The notes under the pieces were generated by a model. The model was not told the DNA's origin and ran no database searches. It saw nothing but the letters and a program-made list of their open reading frames with translations. The position numbers and the translations under genes are program-made. From contig VFFE01007108.1 in assembly GCA_008921705.1 (NCBI GenBank), positions 680,732 through 744,731 on the forward strand: a stretch of DNA of 64,000 bases. The letters are read 5' to 3'. Positions 1-12,215 of this stretch are shown piece by piece (the stretch's first letter is position 1; each line of letters opens with the position of its first letter). The DNA comes from Burhinus oedicnemus (Eukaryota; Chordata; Aves; Charadriiformes; Burhinidae).

Positions 1-3000
1 CTATGCCATCTAGAAGAAAGGAGATAATGCAAAAGGAAAAGGAGGATTCATACTACCTCTTTCTTTTCCAATCACAGTAAACAAGGCATCTCTCTAGAAT
101 CTTGTCAGATTACTATTGAAAGCCTAGGTGGATTTCCTGACTTCATTTCTTTCAAAATTGAAAACTGTTCCACCTGGAACATAATTATAACCATAGCTAG
201 CTAGCTGTATTAATCAGAATTGAAAATTGGTTTAAAATGTTTTACTCTAACTAATGCTGTTAGCAAGAATAAGCTGAAGAAAACAGTGTTTCAGCTCTTC
301 TTATACTGCACAAAGGAAAATGAGATTTTGAAAATATCTTATTCCTTTTCCCTCTGTCACTCCATTTTCCTGACATTAGAAATGTGAGGACAATTTCATC
401 AATAACAAGACAGTGGTCAGCTGCAGAAAGGAGGGTCATTCACTTCTCCATATGAGCAACAGCAAAACCTGGCCTAAAATATCCACTGCAGAGTTTTTAA
501 AAAATCCTACATCACAAATAAAGACAAATAAAGCATTTTTATCTTACTTATTTTAATCTTAAAATAAATAAAAAAACAAACAAACAAACAAACAAATAAA
601 TAAATCTAATATCAAGACAGTTGAATATGGTATTCAACCGTCCTTCAGGCTCCTAACCTGCCCAGTGTTGTATATTTTTAGCATTCAGCTGATTTGGCTA
701 ACTAAGCAGGGACAGCACTAATTGCTACAGGAGGCTGACGTGGAAGAAAATACTCAAATTCTTCTTTTAACGTGGCACAGTCTGCCATGACTCTGCAGAG
801 TGACACAGCGAACTCAGAATAGCAACCCAACCAAGTGAGTCTTCCTAATGCCAGACAGGGATCATAGAAAATGATAGAGTATCTTTGAATTAAAGACAAG
901 AAGCTAAAACTTAGTGAAATCTGGAAAGCCAGCTCATGCTGAAGGAATATTTGCTTTGATTTAATTGATGATAAAAGAAAACCCAGGAGAAGGGTGAGTT
1001 TGGATGACATTCAAGTGTGTGTCCTGTGTTAGGAGGAGGGTAGAGATACCATCTGCTTACATTACCCTTCATTGCTACAACCACAATGGATAAGCACAAC
1101 TATGAAAAGAGCCTTTGCTACACAAGAAGAGGCCATTGGCAACAAAGATTTGCTGTTTCATCAACTGCTGCCCTCTCTGCTAAGGTGTCTCCTCTGGACC
1201 AGCTGGTGGAAGGCAGAATGAACAGTGGCGAGGAGCAGCAGGAGGAAGCTACCTGCTCCCTTAGGAGTGAATTTTGCCTGTACTCATTCTCTTCCACATA
1301 AGAGAGAAATACCAAAGCAGTGCAGTTATGTTTCCCTTGCTCCACAAAAGTGACTCTAGACCCTTTGGTCCGTTTCTTACGTGTTGAAACTGATGCATAG
1401 AAATTCTGAAAAATGAAGGTGTGTTTTTGTCAAAGGTGGTATAAACAAACGAGGAAGAGCAGACATTTTCTTAGCTCCAGGAGGATAATATCCTTTGTCT
1501 CTTGAAACAAAACCAGATTTAAAAAACAGTCAGGCTTTCCTCATCTCATGAACCACCCGATCACCACATCTCTTTCTCACCAGTGTGAGATGCAGGAGGC
1601 ATACAATCAGTTTCCTGGTCAAATGCTAAAGAGGCATTGTATATAAAGTGCACAGACAAGCAGAATAGGTTTACATAATGTTAATATAGACAAATGACAT
1701 GTACAACATATCTAGCTGCAATTTAATTAGATTAATTAGATCAATATAATTAGCAGTGCTATATTGCACTATCAAGACTTAGCCTTGCAAAGAATGCTGC
1801 TAAAAATGGTTTACAGTCTTAAAGCATTGCAGCAGCGCATACAGTATCCATGCTATCACGCATCAATATCACCCCTAACACACTATTAATACTGGGAGTT
1901 TATAGGACACTCAGGAGACACATAAAACACTACCCTTGCAGAGGAAAATTTTGATAATGGAGCCTGTGAAATTATTTCAACTGTTGAAAAGAGCTCACTC
2001 GAACTTAATTCCAAACAACAATATGGTCATGATTATATAGCAAATTAATTTAACCCATTGAGGCAGGAGCAGACATAATGAACAAAACAGATTGAGGTAG
2101 CATGACTTACCAATAAGCATTTTGCTGAGAGTTCTCCATAAGTTTTGTACACATAATAAATCACAAGGGGCTGTTTAACTATTGCATCATCTACTTGGAC
2201 ATAGACTAGATGTCACACTTGGTGAAATCCCATACAGTTGTTATTCTTTCCTATAGTGATTTTGCATTAAACAGGGCTGTGGGATTGTGCTTGGACATCC
2301 AAACCTCCATAGTGGTAAAAAAATGTTAATTTACATCTGCTGGTGTGCTCAGTACACTTGGGCTCATAACTTACCAAAGAAAGTACGTATGTGTAACATC
2401 TCCAATCAACTACTGTGACTTTCTGTATGCTGGAAGTCATAGCCCTTGCAAGGAGAAAAGAAAAAAATCAGCAATCCCAGCTCATTCAAAACAACAACAG
2501 CCACTAAAATTTAGCAACACAAAGTGATAAATTTACCAGAATTCATGTTTATGGATTTCTCCCGCTAAGCAGAGAAGCTAATCATAACTAGTCCATTGGC
2601 ACTTTTAATCTGATGTTTGCACCAAACTCTACAACGAAAAAAACCTGGTACATAAACGACTTAGACTAGTAAAGGGTTTCTTCTCATTGCATTTAGACAC
2701 ATGTAAGAATACACCTCTTCATGGATGGGATGTAGTAACAGCCCTGGAGTCTGCTATCTATGCACAAGATACACAGACAAGGCAAAAATGCCAGAATGCA
2801 TATTTCTATTCTGTAGCCTTTGCTGGTGAAACGTGGCTCAAACCGTATTTCCATTTGACCATGGAGTACTGAGGAAATAAAATCAATCCATTTCATAAAG
2901 AAGATCAGATAGTTCAGTTGCTACCACCCTCATCTCCCTAGAAGACTGAAGAATGTCAGGGCAAAATGGCCTTGTTTCAATCTATGTATCTTGACTGGCC

Positions 3001-4689
3001 ACAAGAATTAGGTCCCAGCCATCCCCAAGCTCGTTAAAAGAGCAAGTGCAGAAAGTTTAGATGTGGCTCACGTTTTCTTAAGAACAGACGCAATTAAAAT
3101 ATATGTATCTCCCTGTAACTGTCAAAGGAAGTAATCCCATTTTCCATAGTTTTTGGGTTCTACTGCTCATTATTATCGATACTGTATGGTTTATGTTAGT
3201 GGTACTCCAAGCCATCTGTCCTTGATCATACTTTTTATTTCAAGAAAAAGTTAAATACAATGTGAATAGCCCCTCTGCCTGTCTGTTGGGAATGGACATG
3301 AATACTTAACTGATAAAAACAGCATCATTCTGGCTTCATCTGTCTTCAAAACCATATTGGACATGAACTACCTGATTTTGACTTTGGTTAATTTTATATC
3401 CTTATGACCTACAATCTAGTCTTCACGAGATTTACACTACCAGATAAATAGAATAAAACACAGAGGACTGAAATAAAGAGTGTCTTGTGTCTGGAAATAG
3501 TCACCTATGTTATGGAAATTGTGAAAGCTGAAAATGAACATTATAGCTTTCCAGCTTTCTTAATGTGATGCTGATTTTAGCTTCTCACATAAAAAACTCT
3601 TCACTTGCTCACTTTCTGTGTGATATACTCATAAGAAAGTAGTACTATTTTCATGTGTGAGCACAATTAGTAAAAAACAGGTAGGTACTCCATCTGATAT
3701 TAAATTAAAAACTTGGGAGCAGAAGCCATTTGTGTCAATTTTCCATTTTGTCACTCTCCTTTTCAAATAGCTAATTTAGGATACTCCGTCACACACACTA
3801 ATGTTTTATGGTATGTATATTTTATGACAGCTAAATGACAATTTTGTCTGAAATGAAGCTATTCTTTGAAGAGTTAATTATAACCTGTGTAACATATTAA
3901 AGAAAATCAATATATATTTGGAATGAGTCACTATTGAAATCTTATTCCAAACAGACCAAACCTATTCTAAAAATTAAAGCTCCACTTTTAACTCAGTTTT
4001 TGCTAAAATAATCTAATTTGAGAATTAATTAGTAGAAAAGGAATACGTTGTCAATACATCTGTGCAACAATCCTTTTCTAATGTAACATTATGTAATCTG
4101 TTTGTATGATGTTCAGCTGAAAATTTCACATTTAGTGTTGTTTGACAGCAAAACAATGGGCCAGACTGGTCTAATTGCTGAATACCTTGACATATGTGAT
4201 ATTTGGACTTTGAAAAGCATCACCAAATCTTGGGTATCTATTCCAATCTTTCAAGCTCTTTCAAATAATTAGACAGAGATCTAAGAATTTACTCTGAGAA
4301 TTGCTCAAGGAGTAAATAAAGAAAAATGCATTACATTTTTCCAGTCATCTCCAGAACTAGTTTTTTCTTCTCGGGTAGCTACCAGTAATTTCAGCACACA
4401 TGTTTTGTGTTTATAATTTCTTACTATATATAACATGTACTACAGCAATAGTATCTCAATTCTGCAGCTACAGCCATCCAAGGTATAATGAACTAAAATT
4501 TTAATATGAAATAACTCTACATGTTTTGAAGTTGACCCACCTTTTTCTAACAGTGATTACAAAGCTTAAGAAACAGACCTCAAATATTCCATTTGTACAA
4601 AGTAAGGGAAAAGTTTAAAATAATAAAGAAAAAAATATAGCGCTGAGAGAGAAAGATCCTTAAATAGAGAAACAAACAGACAAGGTTTA
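1..4689. other. AT-rich unassigned DNA, no gene seen
   Basis: No exon, RNA gene or recognisable transposon was found here. Open frames are all short (at most about 100 codons), lack family motifs and overlap on both strands, as expected by chance in AT-rich vertebrate DNA. The only clear structure is the microsatellite listed separately. An old unrecognised repeat could still be present, since I could only compare with families I know by eye. Confidence 0.6.
561..605 (+). repeat. CAAA/TAAA microsatellite
   Basis: An A-rich array starts with TAAA-like units, passes through four or five CAAA units and returns to TAAA units. It is a simple tetranucleotide repeat, which often grows from the A-rich tail of a retroposon. 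No LINE or SINE body is recognisable directly upstream on either strand. Confidence 0.85.
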
Positions 4690-6480
4690 TCATATTCATT
4701 TGCTTTATACTTCCAAAAAAATGTTGAAGGAAAATAAGAACATGCATAAAGCAATTCACGCTCCAGTCAGGGAAGTGAGTTTTTTAGTTATATGTGGATG
4801 CTAGCTTCACAAATGATTATCTCTAGGTATCTAGAAGAATCATGTCTCATCTGATCATACGTTGGTCAGGTAGGCTCTGCAACTGCATGTCCATTTTAAG
4901 AAAACAGATTTTACCACTGTAGCTGCAAAGAAGCCAGAGGTAATGTAAAACCAATCCATTGTTTGTAGGATTACATGCAGATTATGACCAGGATTACAGG
5001 AGCAAATCAGTATGTCATCTGCATACAATGAACCCAAATTTATGGAGTTTCCAATTTTCATTTCTTGAAGCAATTCTTAGTTGCTGAAAAATAAGGCTAA
5101 AGGTTCAATTACAATTGCAAAAAGAAAAGAGGATAATGGACAGCCTTGTCTAGCTCCCTGGTGTCATTTTAAAAAGGGCGAGTTTAAATTGCTAGTATGT
5201 ACAGACCTGGTCAGGATATTACACATTATTTTTAATCCAATTTTTATGAAGGTCTTTCTAAAGTGAAGAGTGTGACGGTTTGGGGTTTTTTTGGTTTGTT
5301 TTTTGGTTTTTTTTTTTAAGAACAGTCAACAAATATTTCCATTGTAATGAATCCAAAGATTTTCCCAGTCAGTTGAATGGGAAAACCTATATTATCAAAC
5401 TCTCACAGTGAATAAACACAAAACTCCGAATCATCCTCAGTGAAGGAAATGGAAATAATCCAGACTGATCTATGTGGAAATCACTTGTGATGAGCTGAAG
5501 AAGTGTCTCAGAAGCCTCTGCTCCCCTTTAAGCCTTCACTTAAGGCTTACTAGAGATTTGAGTGCCCGTATGTGTGCTTTGCACACAGGAGTGTATTTCA
5601 GCACTGGTAAATAAATGTAGTCTGATGTTAAGACCAATATCCAATGCTGCAGATAGAAAGGAAAACCATTTTGGTGGGATTGTTGAGTTATGAAGTAACA
5701 GACTTTTTTGATTCAAATGTTCGGTTAAACACTTCCAATAACAGTTCGGTTTTGTATGTATGATTTCTCACTGAATGTTTGCTGGCAGCTCATCTAAGCA
5801 TGTTACTTTCCCCACTGTTAGACCTTAACAGCATTTATTATTTCTTATTAAGTCTAAGGTTACACTTTGATCTGGTGAAAGTTTCAATAAAGTGCTTTTG
5901 TTTACAAACTTTATCTCCTGTTTAAAGCAACTGGGAAGATTAGAGTGTCTGACACTGCTCTTTGAAAGTGTTATTTATGATTTCTAGATCATATGTCAAA
6001 GTTTGAGCCTTTAGTTTTAATAATTGACGCAGTTTGGGATACTTCATCTTATTCTTTACACAGAACATGTGCCAGCGGTTTCTCATTTGTATTCTCACTG
6101 GTTTACTTTATATGAAAGCTTTTCTGCAGCCATGGCTTGTTACCGTTTGTTCACTTTTTGTCAGCTAATTCAGTTGAGGTTTTTTTACTACACGTATTAG
6201 TATTCATTGATTTTTGTCATTTTAAAACTATTATTCAAAATTACTATTGTTGTATCTCTCCTTTTTCGAGGTCTGCACCATTGTTAATTGTGGTTTTTAA
6301 TGATTCCCATCTTGGATTTTATAGCATATTATTACCATCACAGAAACAAGTTTCAAATTAATATTTTGGTCTGAAGAAAAGCAGTCCTTTTCTTTTTTCA
6401 AGAAAGTGTTTGATTTATTCATGCAGCTTCTTGTTTGTGACAATTATAAAATGAAATTTTTCTGCTACTTCTACAGTGGG
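4690..6480 (-). mobile_element. Decayed L1-clade LINE, ORF2 linker and reverse transcriptase
   Basis: Conceptual translation of the minus strand, across several stops and frame changes, gives an ordered series of L1 ORF2 landmarks. From high to low coordinate these are: WESLK near 6320, where L1 has a W-E-x-[FL]-K motif; INNTFKE near 5950-6030, in the linker; LLLEVFN near 5720-5750, in the fingers; HIDQSG followed by DSLQWKYL near 5340-5480; FIKIGLKIM near 5220-5250; RQGCPLSSFLFAIVIEPLA near 5090-5152; and the catalytic YADDIL near 5008-5025, followed by a KSVFL motif. A weak RYLEIIICEAS match near 4810 marks the post-catalytic part. The VIEPLA form resembles fish, amphibian and lizard L1s more than mammalian L1. 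The copy is a pseudogene: it has several in-frame stops, including one just after the VIEPLA block, and an A-rich insert inside the reverse transcriptase. No endonuclease domain, ORF1 or poly-A tail was recognised. The order of motifs makes the L1-clade call strong; the ends are approximate. Confidence 0.85.
5269..5320 (-). repeat. A-rich (plus-strand T/G-rich) insert inside the L1 relic
   Basis: About 50 bases, reading as G/T-rich runs ending in a poly-T on the plus strand, separate the DSLQWKYL block from the FIKIGLKIM block of the L1 relic. In intact L1 elements these blocks lie close together and no such lysine-rich stretch sits between them. It is therefore an insertion or a local slippage expansion after the element died. 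No flanking duplication was evident. Confidence 0.6.
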
Positions 6481-6504
6481 AAAACTACCCCAAATATCTT
6501 ACTT

Positions 6505-7525
6505 TAGTCTTAAAGCCTGTAAGACACAGATGAGACAGAAGATTTGCTTGGCCCTTGGTGGTAAAGATTGTATATGGAGAGGAAACTATGTCCATCTCCA
6601 AGATACATACTCTTAAGGTCTACCATCTGCAGCATCCTCACCGCAGTAGGCACAGGATTGTCTTTCAAATGCTGTAAATGCCAGGCCGGTTTGGAAGAAT
6701 GCAGTATCAAAAGAGAAGTCAAAATCTTCTGTGTAACACTTGTGTGACATTTTTACTTTGGCCACCTGTCTCTAAAAGATAGATCGTAGCATATTGACCC
6801 ACTTTCATAGTTGACCCAAGACAAAATGAACTGAAGTACTGTAAGCTGGAGACGGCTAACAGGCAGATCACTGAAATAGTCCATCACTCAAGGTAAATGA
6901 GCATACACTTCTTGCTAGCCCAAAAAGAAGGCCTTCCTCAACATTGCCACCTGTGTACCTGTGACTGATGGCACTCCCAGCTGAAGCTTGGGTCTGTGCA
7001 TCATGCTGGCAATCAGTGGGGAGAAGTCCTTAACAAAAGGTGAGTTCTTTGAAGTATTGCCTTTCCCTGCCAACCTCACCTTGTCTTATCCACAATAAGC
7101 TGGATCCCGCTTCTTTTCAACCATGTATTTATTTCTCACAGGCACTGTGTCATCTGGGCAATAATACTGACTGCCTCTGCAAAGCAAACAGGCAGCTGTG
7201 TATACGTGCTCTCGATGATAGATCCCACAAAGATGTTGAAAAAGATCGAGGATTGAAAACTACATATACCACAAGGGACGGTCTTCTGTTATCTGTCCAA
7301 GAGTAACAGGCAGAGCCAGCTCAGAGCTGCACATCCAGCCCTGCCAGGTCCTGTAAGTGAATCAGCTGCACCCAAGAGACTGGTGGTGTCGAAGGCTGTT
7401 GATGGATCAAGCAACAGAAACGTACATGTCTTCCCTTGCTCGGTGGCTGTAAGAAGTTCACCCACCAGGATCGCCAGGGCTGTCTTCACGCTGTACTCCA
7501 GACTGATACCTGATTATGAAGAGCG
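6505..7525 (-). mobile_element. Decayed CR1/L3/L2-type LINE reverse transcriptase
   Basis: The minus strand gives a second reverse transcriptase, of the CR1/L3/L2 superfamily and unlike the L1 next to it. Around 7388-7520 it reads SGISLEYSVKTALAILVGEL and then LLLDPSTAFDT, matching the family's TETALxxLVDDLL and LLDLSAAFDTV blocks. Near 7143-7169 the catalytic block survives as YYCPDDTV, where the family has QYADDTQ, so the two aspartates remain and the tyrosine-alanine pair is lost. Further on, QVAMLRKAFF (near 6925-6950), an L-x-Y-like thumb block and LPAWHLQHLK (near 6665-6690) match the C-terminal part of these proteins. Stops and frame changes show that it is dead. It differs from the younger chicken-type CR1 tails elsewhere in the window. 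The exact family (L3, L2 or an old CR1) cannot be settled by eye. Confidence 0.8.
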
Positions 7526-9938
7526 CTGGATTTTGGCAGCTGGAGTTCTAGACATTTCTTTTCCAATATTTTTGCTTAGACATAAAAGTTTAGGTATCTT
7601 TAAGTATTCATGTTTCACAAACTTGCTGGGGTGAAGATAGATGGCAGAGAGAGGTCTGAGCTTTAAGCACCCTAGCTTCCAATCATTTCTCAGCTTAACT
7701 TTAATATAAAAATCTATTATTTCAAACTTTAAATCTTCTGTTAGAATTTTAACTTTAAAATTGAAGGCTTCTTCCTCCCAAGAGATTTAATTTCTTTATG
7801 GATTGTTGGATTAAAATACAATCTTCCTGTTGGTCTTTTATGATCCTTCCTTAAGCACAAGGTTCTTGGTCCTGTACAAGAAACAGAGAGAGAGAGAAAA
7901 CAGAAAAAAACTGTGCTTATCTGGTAGTCTCACATAGAGAATATTTTCCAGGAATATAGAAAAGAAAGTAGGGCAGCAACTTTATTATGCATAATAGTTA
8001 TTGTGAATAGAGAGAAATGGTGATGCATTGTTTGCTACAATGGTGACACATACAGTAGTAATTGCACAGTATTGTGGGAATCATCCAAAACTCTTGTAAA
8101 ACATTTCAACATATCTCATGTATTAAGTGTCCACACAACTTATATTACAACTACACACTGAGAATGGGCAGGTAAATTTAAAAACTTGAGTTAAGCCATC
8201 CTACCCATAGAGTATGAGAGAAATTGGTAAGATCATGAACATCCTTAAGCTGGTTATGATATATTGATGTCCTAAATTCAAATTTTAAAACAACAGAAGT
8301 TCTGATTAAATGCAAAGAAATGCTGAAGAACTGTAATTTATTTCTGCCATGCCAAGACACTGCATATCGCTGGTATAGCTGCAGATGCAGTGGTAACCAA
8401 GGTACTGATGTGCTGTTTACAAATATTAACAGGCAACCACGAGAGCACTAGGATGCTAGATGTTCAATTAGCACAGGACAGGGTCTATACCCTACTTTTA
8501 TTAACGTTAATATAACCGATTAAACCAGAGAGATCTTTCTAATAAATAGCTCTTGTTTGTGCAGGATATTAACTGAAGGAAAAATTATATGAAGGCTTAA
8601 GGTTAGGATTTGATTGAAGATTTTAGGCTACTGAATCTATTTAGTAATTAGATGAGGACTAAAGGGAACATTTTATCTCAGAATGAATATGAGTTATTTG
8701 TTGGGACAAAGAGCCAAAGTCCCGGGTGTCACGCTTTCATCTACTTACGGCAAATGGAGGAAACTTGGCTTCTCAGCAGTGGTCAGTAATCAAATGTGAA
8801 AATTCAGTCAAGTTATTATTTTCTCAATTACAAAGCTTTTTAAAGTATTGTTTTAAAATAATTGAAAATAAGCATCAGTGGGAATAAAATTCTCGTTTAA
8901 AAAATGTTTCTGCAGCAGGAATGTCTAAACAAAATACAGCAAATAGATCCATTCTTAACAGTCTCACTCTGTCTATTGTAAGTGCTGGTGTAAATTACAC
9001 CAGGGTTCAGAGCTACATCATTTTCTTTACCGTATTTTTCTGTTTTCATTCCAAGGGCAATTTCACATAAGAAGGGTGAAAAGAACCACCAGGAGGGGCC
9101 AAGTTTTCACAGGATGAGATTTTCTTCACATTAATTTTTCTCTCAGAGTAGTTATCCATAGAAAGACTTTTAGAATTTGCTGTGTAAAGAGAGGATTTCT
9201 TAATTCAATGTGTAATTCTGCTCAATCATTTACAAATGTATACATATTTGCAGTGTCTTGTTCAGTCAGTATTATTATGTCCACTATTGCAATGCAACAA
9301 ACAAAAGAATGGCAGGAAGTGATACCACAAACTCTATCTAAAAATGACACAAAACCAAAAGACATCCCAGCTTTACATTTCCAGAGCACGTGCATGATGG
9401 CAGAAAGGGAAATGCTCTCTTAAGCTGAGGGATATCAATGGTTTCCTAAATCACCATATTTCTCCATTAAATTTGTTTTCCAGGGCTCGTGTGATTTGAT
9501 ACTTATTTTTTCCTTTGAAGGTCACTTTAAAAGAGCACAGAATCCATGCAAGATCTAATTCTGAATTTGTATTCAGAATTCAATACGCATGAATTTGCAT
9601 TTGTCTTATATTAGAGGACAATTCTGAAGGATCAAAAGGACTTAGATTTTGGGGGTGTCTACAAAGAATGGAATGAACTTGTCTTCTAGCCCTAGTTTCT
9701 TGGGATCAGTCTCTCGAGTGAAATATTTAAGAATATGATCCTTCACATTGATCCCTTCACATTCTGTTGATAAAAGAGGAGATACAAAGTGGCATGATCT
9801 GTATATTTGCTACTAAAAGCATCCATCCTACTCTTAAGCTTTGCAAACACCAGTGCCATGGTAAAGCATCAAGCACAACTTTGCCTAGGATTCTTGAACA
9901 ACTTTTGGACAAGGAAGGCATTCAAGATCCTTTGCCAA
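7526..9938. other. AT-rich unassigned DNA with two small palindromes
   Basis: No gene or known transposon was recognised. A short GA run lies near 7885. Two short perfect inverted repeats, at 8985-9003 and 9557-9580, are described among the findings. The open frames are short and carry no motifs. Confidence 0.55.
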
Positions 9939-10357
9939 TGTCCTAGTTCCAGCAGGGGTAGGGTTAATTTTCACAAGGAGTTGGGACAGGACACAGCTGG
10001 TCTGGCTGACCCAAACTAGCCCAACAGGTATTCGATGCTATGTCCAGTATATAGCCAGGGAGGTGGCCGGGGGTGGGGGGGAGGCAGAAAATCACCACTT
10101 GGGAGTGGGCTGGGCTTTGGGTTCCAGTTGGTGAGCGATGGTACATTAATCATGTTTTGTATATTTCTCTATCAGTGTTACTGTTGTTGTTTTTCTCTTT
10201 CCTTCGCTGTTCTGTTAAAATGCCTTTATCTCAACCCATGAGTTTCGCCTTTTTCTTCCAATTGTCCCTCTGTCCTGCTGCTGGGGGTGGGGAGGGATGC
10301 AGAATAAGCAAAAAGACCACCTGGTTCTTTGTTGCCAGCTGGGGCTAAACCACAACA
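9939..10357 (-). mobile_element. Solo LTR of an avian ERVL-like retrovirus, minus strand
   Basis: Read on the minus strand, the element begins TGTTGTGGTTTAGCCCCAG at 10357 and ends in GGAACTAGGACA at 9939. These termini resemble the LTR ends of a common bird ERVL-like family. A TATA-like CTATATACTGGACAT lies at about 10039-10055. It is followed by a block that parallels the matching part of the LTR at 36756-37502: gaatacc, then a GGTCAG motif, then a GTCC motif. There is no gag, pol or env sequence on either side, so this is a solo LTR left by recombination between two LTRs. The 5-bp flanks (gccaa and gcaga) agree at three of five positions. At about 420 bases it is shorter than the 36756 copy, which suggests internal deletion or a different subfamily. 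Confidence 0.8.
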
Positions 10358-12215
10358 GCAGACAAGCCTCATGGGCAATAGATTAAGGATACTAAGAAGA
10401 GGTTGTTCGTAATGTTTCCATCTGAAATCTGGGAAGCATCAAATGGTGCTATGCAAACTAAGCCAAAATTCCAGAGACAATCATGAAAGTAGGTCGAGAT
10501 CTGCCATCTGATTTTTGTCTGAAGGACCCATAACTTGAACTGGAGATTTCTGGAGCTTAGCTGTGCTGAAATATCAGGCACAAGCTGACTGCATTTGGGC
10601 ATTTAAAATAGGTGCACCCATGAAGAAGATGAGTTCTGTAAATTCAGCTGCTTAGACAGAAAAAAAATTCCAGCCATGAAACTTGTACATGAAGGCAATC
10701 TTAGGCCAAAAAAGAAACTAGAGGATCAAGCACAGCACGACTTCTGTCCGCATGGAAAAGAACTCTCCAGAAGAGTATGCAGAGGTTTCAGAATTTTTTT
10801 GAAGTATTTTAAAAATTTATTTATTAAGAAAGTATGAAACATCTCCATGGTCCCCACACACACACCAAAATGGAATTTTTAAATTATTTTGTAAACTTCT
10901 CTCTTTTGGATATAGGGGTATGTGACTATTACAAACCTTCAACAAACGTACAGCTAAATCAGTCAGTTAAAGTTGTGATTAAAGAAAAGCAAGCTGTAAG
11001 TGAAGTAGACAGAACTGCTAATATCAGGCAACTGGGACAGAAAGTAGCATAATAGATTGATCAATTTAATGACTGACTAAAACTCAGTTCTAAAATAAGC
11101 TGCAGGACAAATAGGGGTAAAAATCCTTCCTGACTACACAGTCGTTTCTTTATGATCAATTCCTTCATCTGCATTGCATAGTGTTACACAAACTGGTTGA
11201 GATTAAAATCTCGAGGCTCTGCTTTTTGGATTTGTCTCAACTGGCAGCTTATTCAAGGTTATTAATCAGATCTGATTCATAATTCTCAAAATGTCATAAA
11301 GAGGGTTCACATTAAAAAAAAATGTATATATCATGCAAACGTCTTTCTGGGGATGACTCACTCAGCTGTAGGTTGTGCCACAGCTCTGTTGCAGTGTGTA
11401 CCACAGTTTGAGTTGCTGATTCTAACCAGACTTCTTTGAACCTGATTTTCCCTGGAAATCCTACAGAATTTTTTTCCTTTCTTTCCCTCCTCAGAAGGCC
11501 AAGAAGATACTTGTTAACAAATGAACAGATTGCCCATAAATTACTGTGACTCTAGTCGTACCTTCAACTTACCACAGTAATAGAAAGCAGTAATTAAATC
11601 TGGATACTGTTTTAAATTTAGACATTGGTTACAAGCAACAACAACAACAACAAAAAAAATAGAATCAGGAATCTGGGACGGATCATTTTTGTTTTCATCA
11701 AGCATGAATCAGTCACCAAAGGATTGTAATGTTCTTCAGGACAAAAAGACCTTTTCTTATGATATTTCAGCTTCTGGACAAGATACTCTCTGAAGGGGAC
11801 GCAACAAATATGGGGAAGAAAATTCAGTGTGGAGATGTCATCCATGCTGAAGGCTTTTCCAGAATCCTGCGGGTTTGGTTACATACATTAAACCCAGTTG
11901 TCAGACTAAATAGGGAAGGTAAGCATGTTATGTTGAGTCAGTTCAATTGGAACCTCAGGACATTAAGAAACAGAGTTGTAAACTGGACAGCCTGACCTGG
12001 ACAGCTGAAATATTCTACAAAGTAGAACATTATTTAAAGACTTTTTCTGAAGGTAACAAACAACCCTCTGCCTTAAGTCCTGAATAGAGCTCATTAAAAA
12101 GTGATTCTCCAATCGGCATTTTCCAGGAAAATTAGTTGCCCTGTAGTAGCAATTCAAATAAAAATTTTCTACCAAAATTCAGAACATGCTGATGTAGAAA
12201 TACCCCTATGCTGCC
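10358..12215. other. AT-rich unassigned DNA
   Basis: No gene or known repeat was seen. There is a short CAA trinucleotide run near 11636-11652. An 88-codon open frame at 11729-11995 shows no family resemblance and is overlapped by open frames on the opposite strand. Confidence 0.55.

Noticed and set aside
5271..5290. tgtgacggtttgggg as an LTR start
   Set aside because: It runs straight into G/T-rich simple sequence inside the L1 relic, with no LTR body or end.
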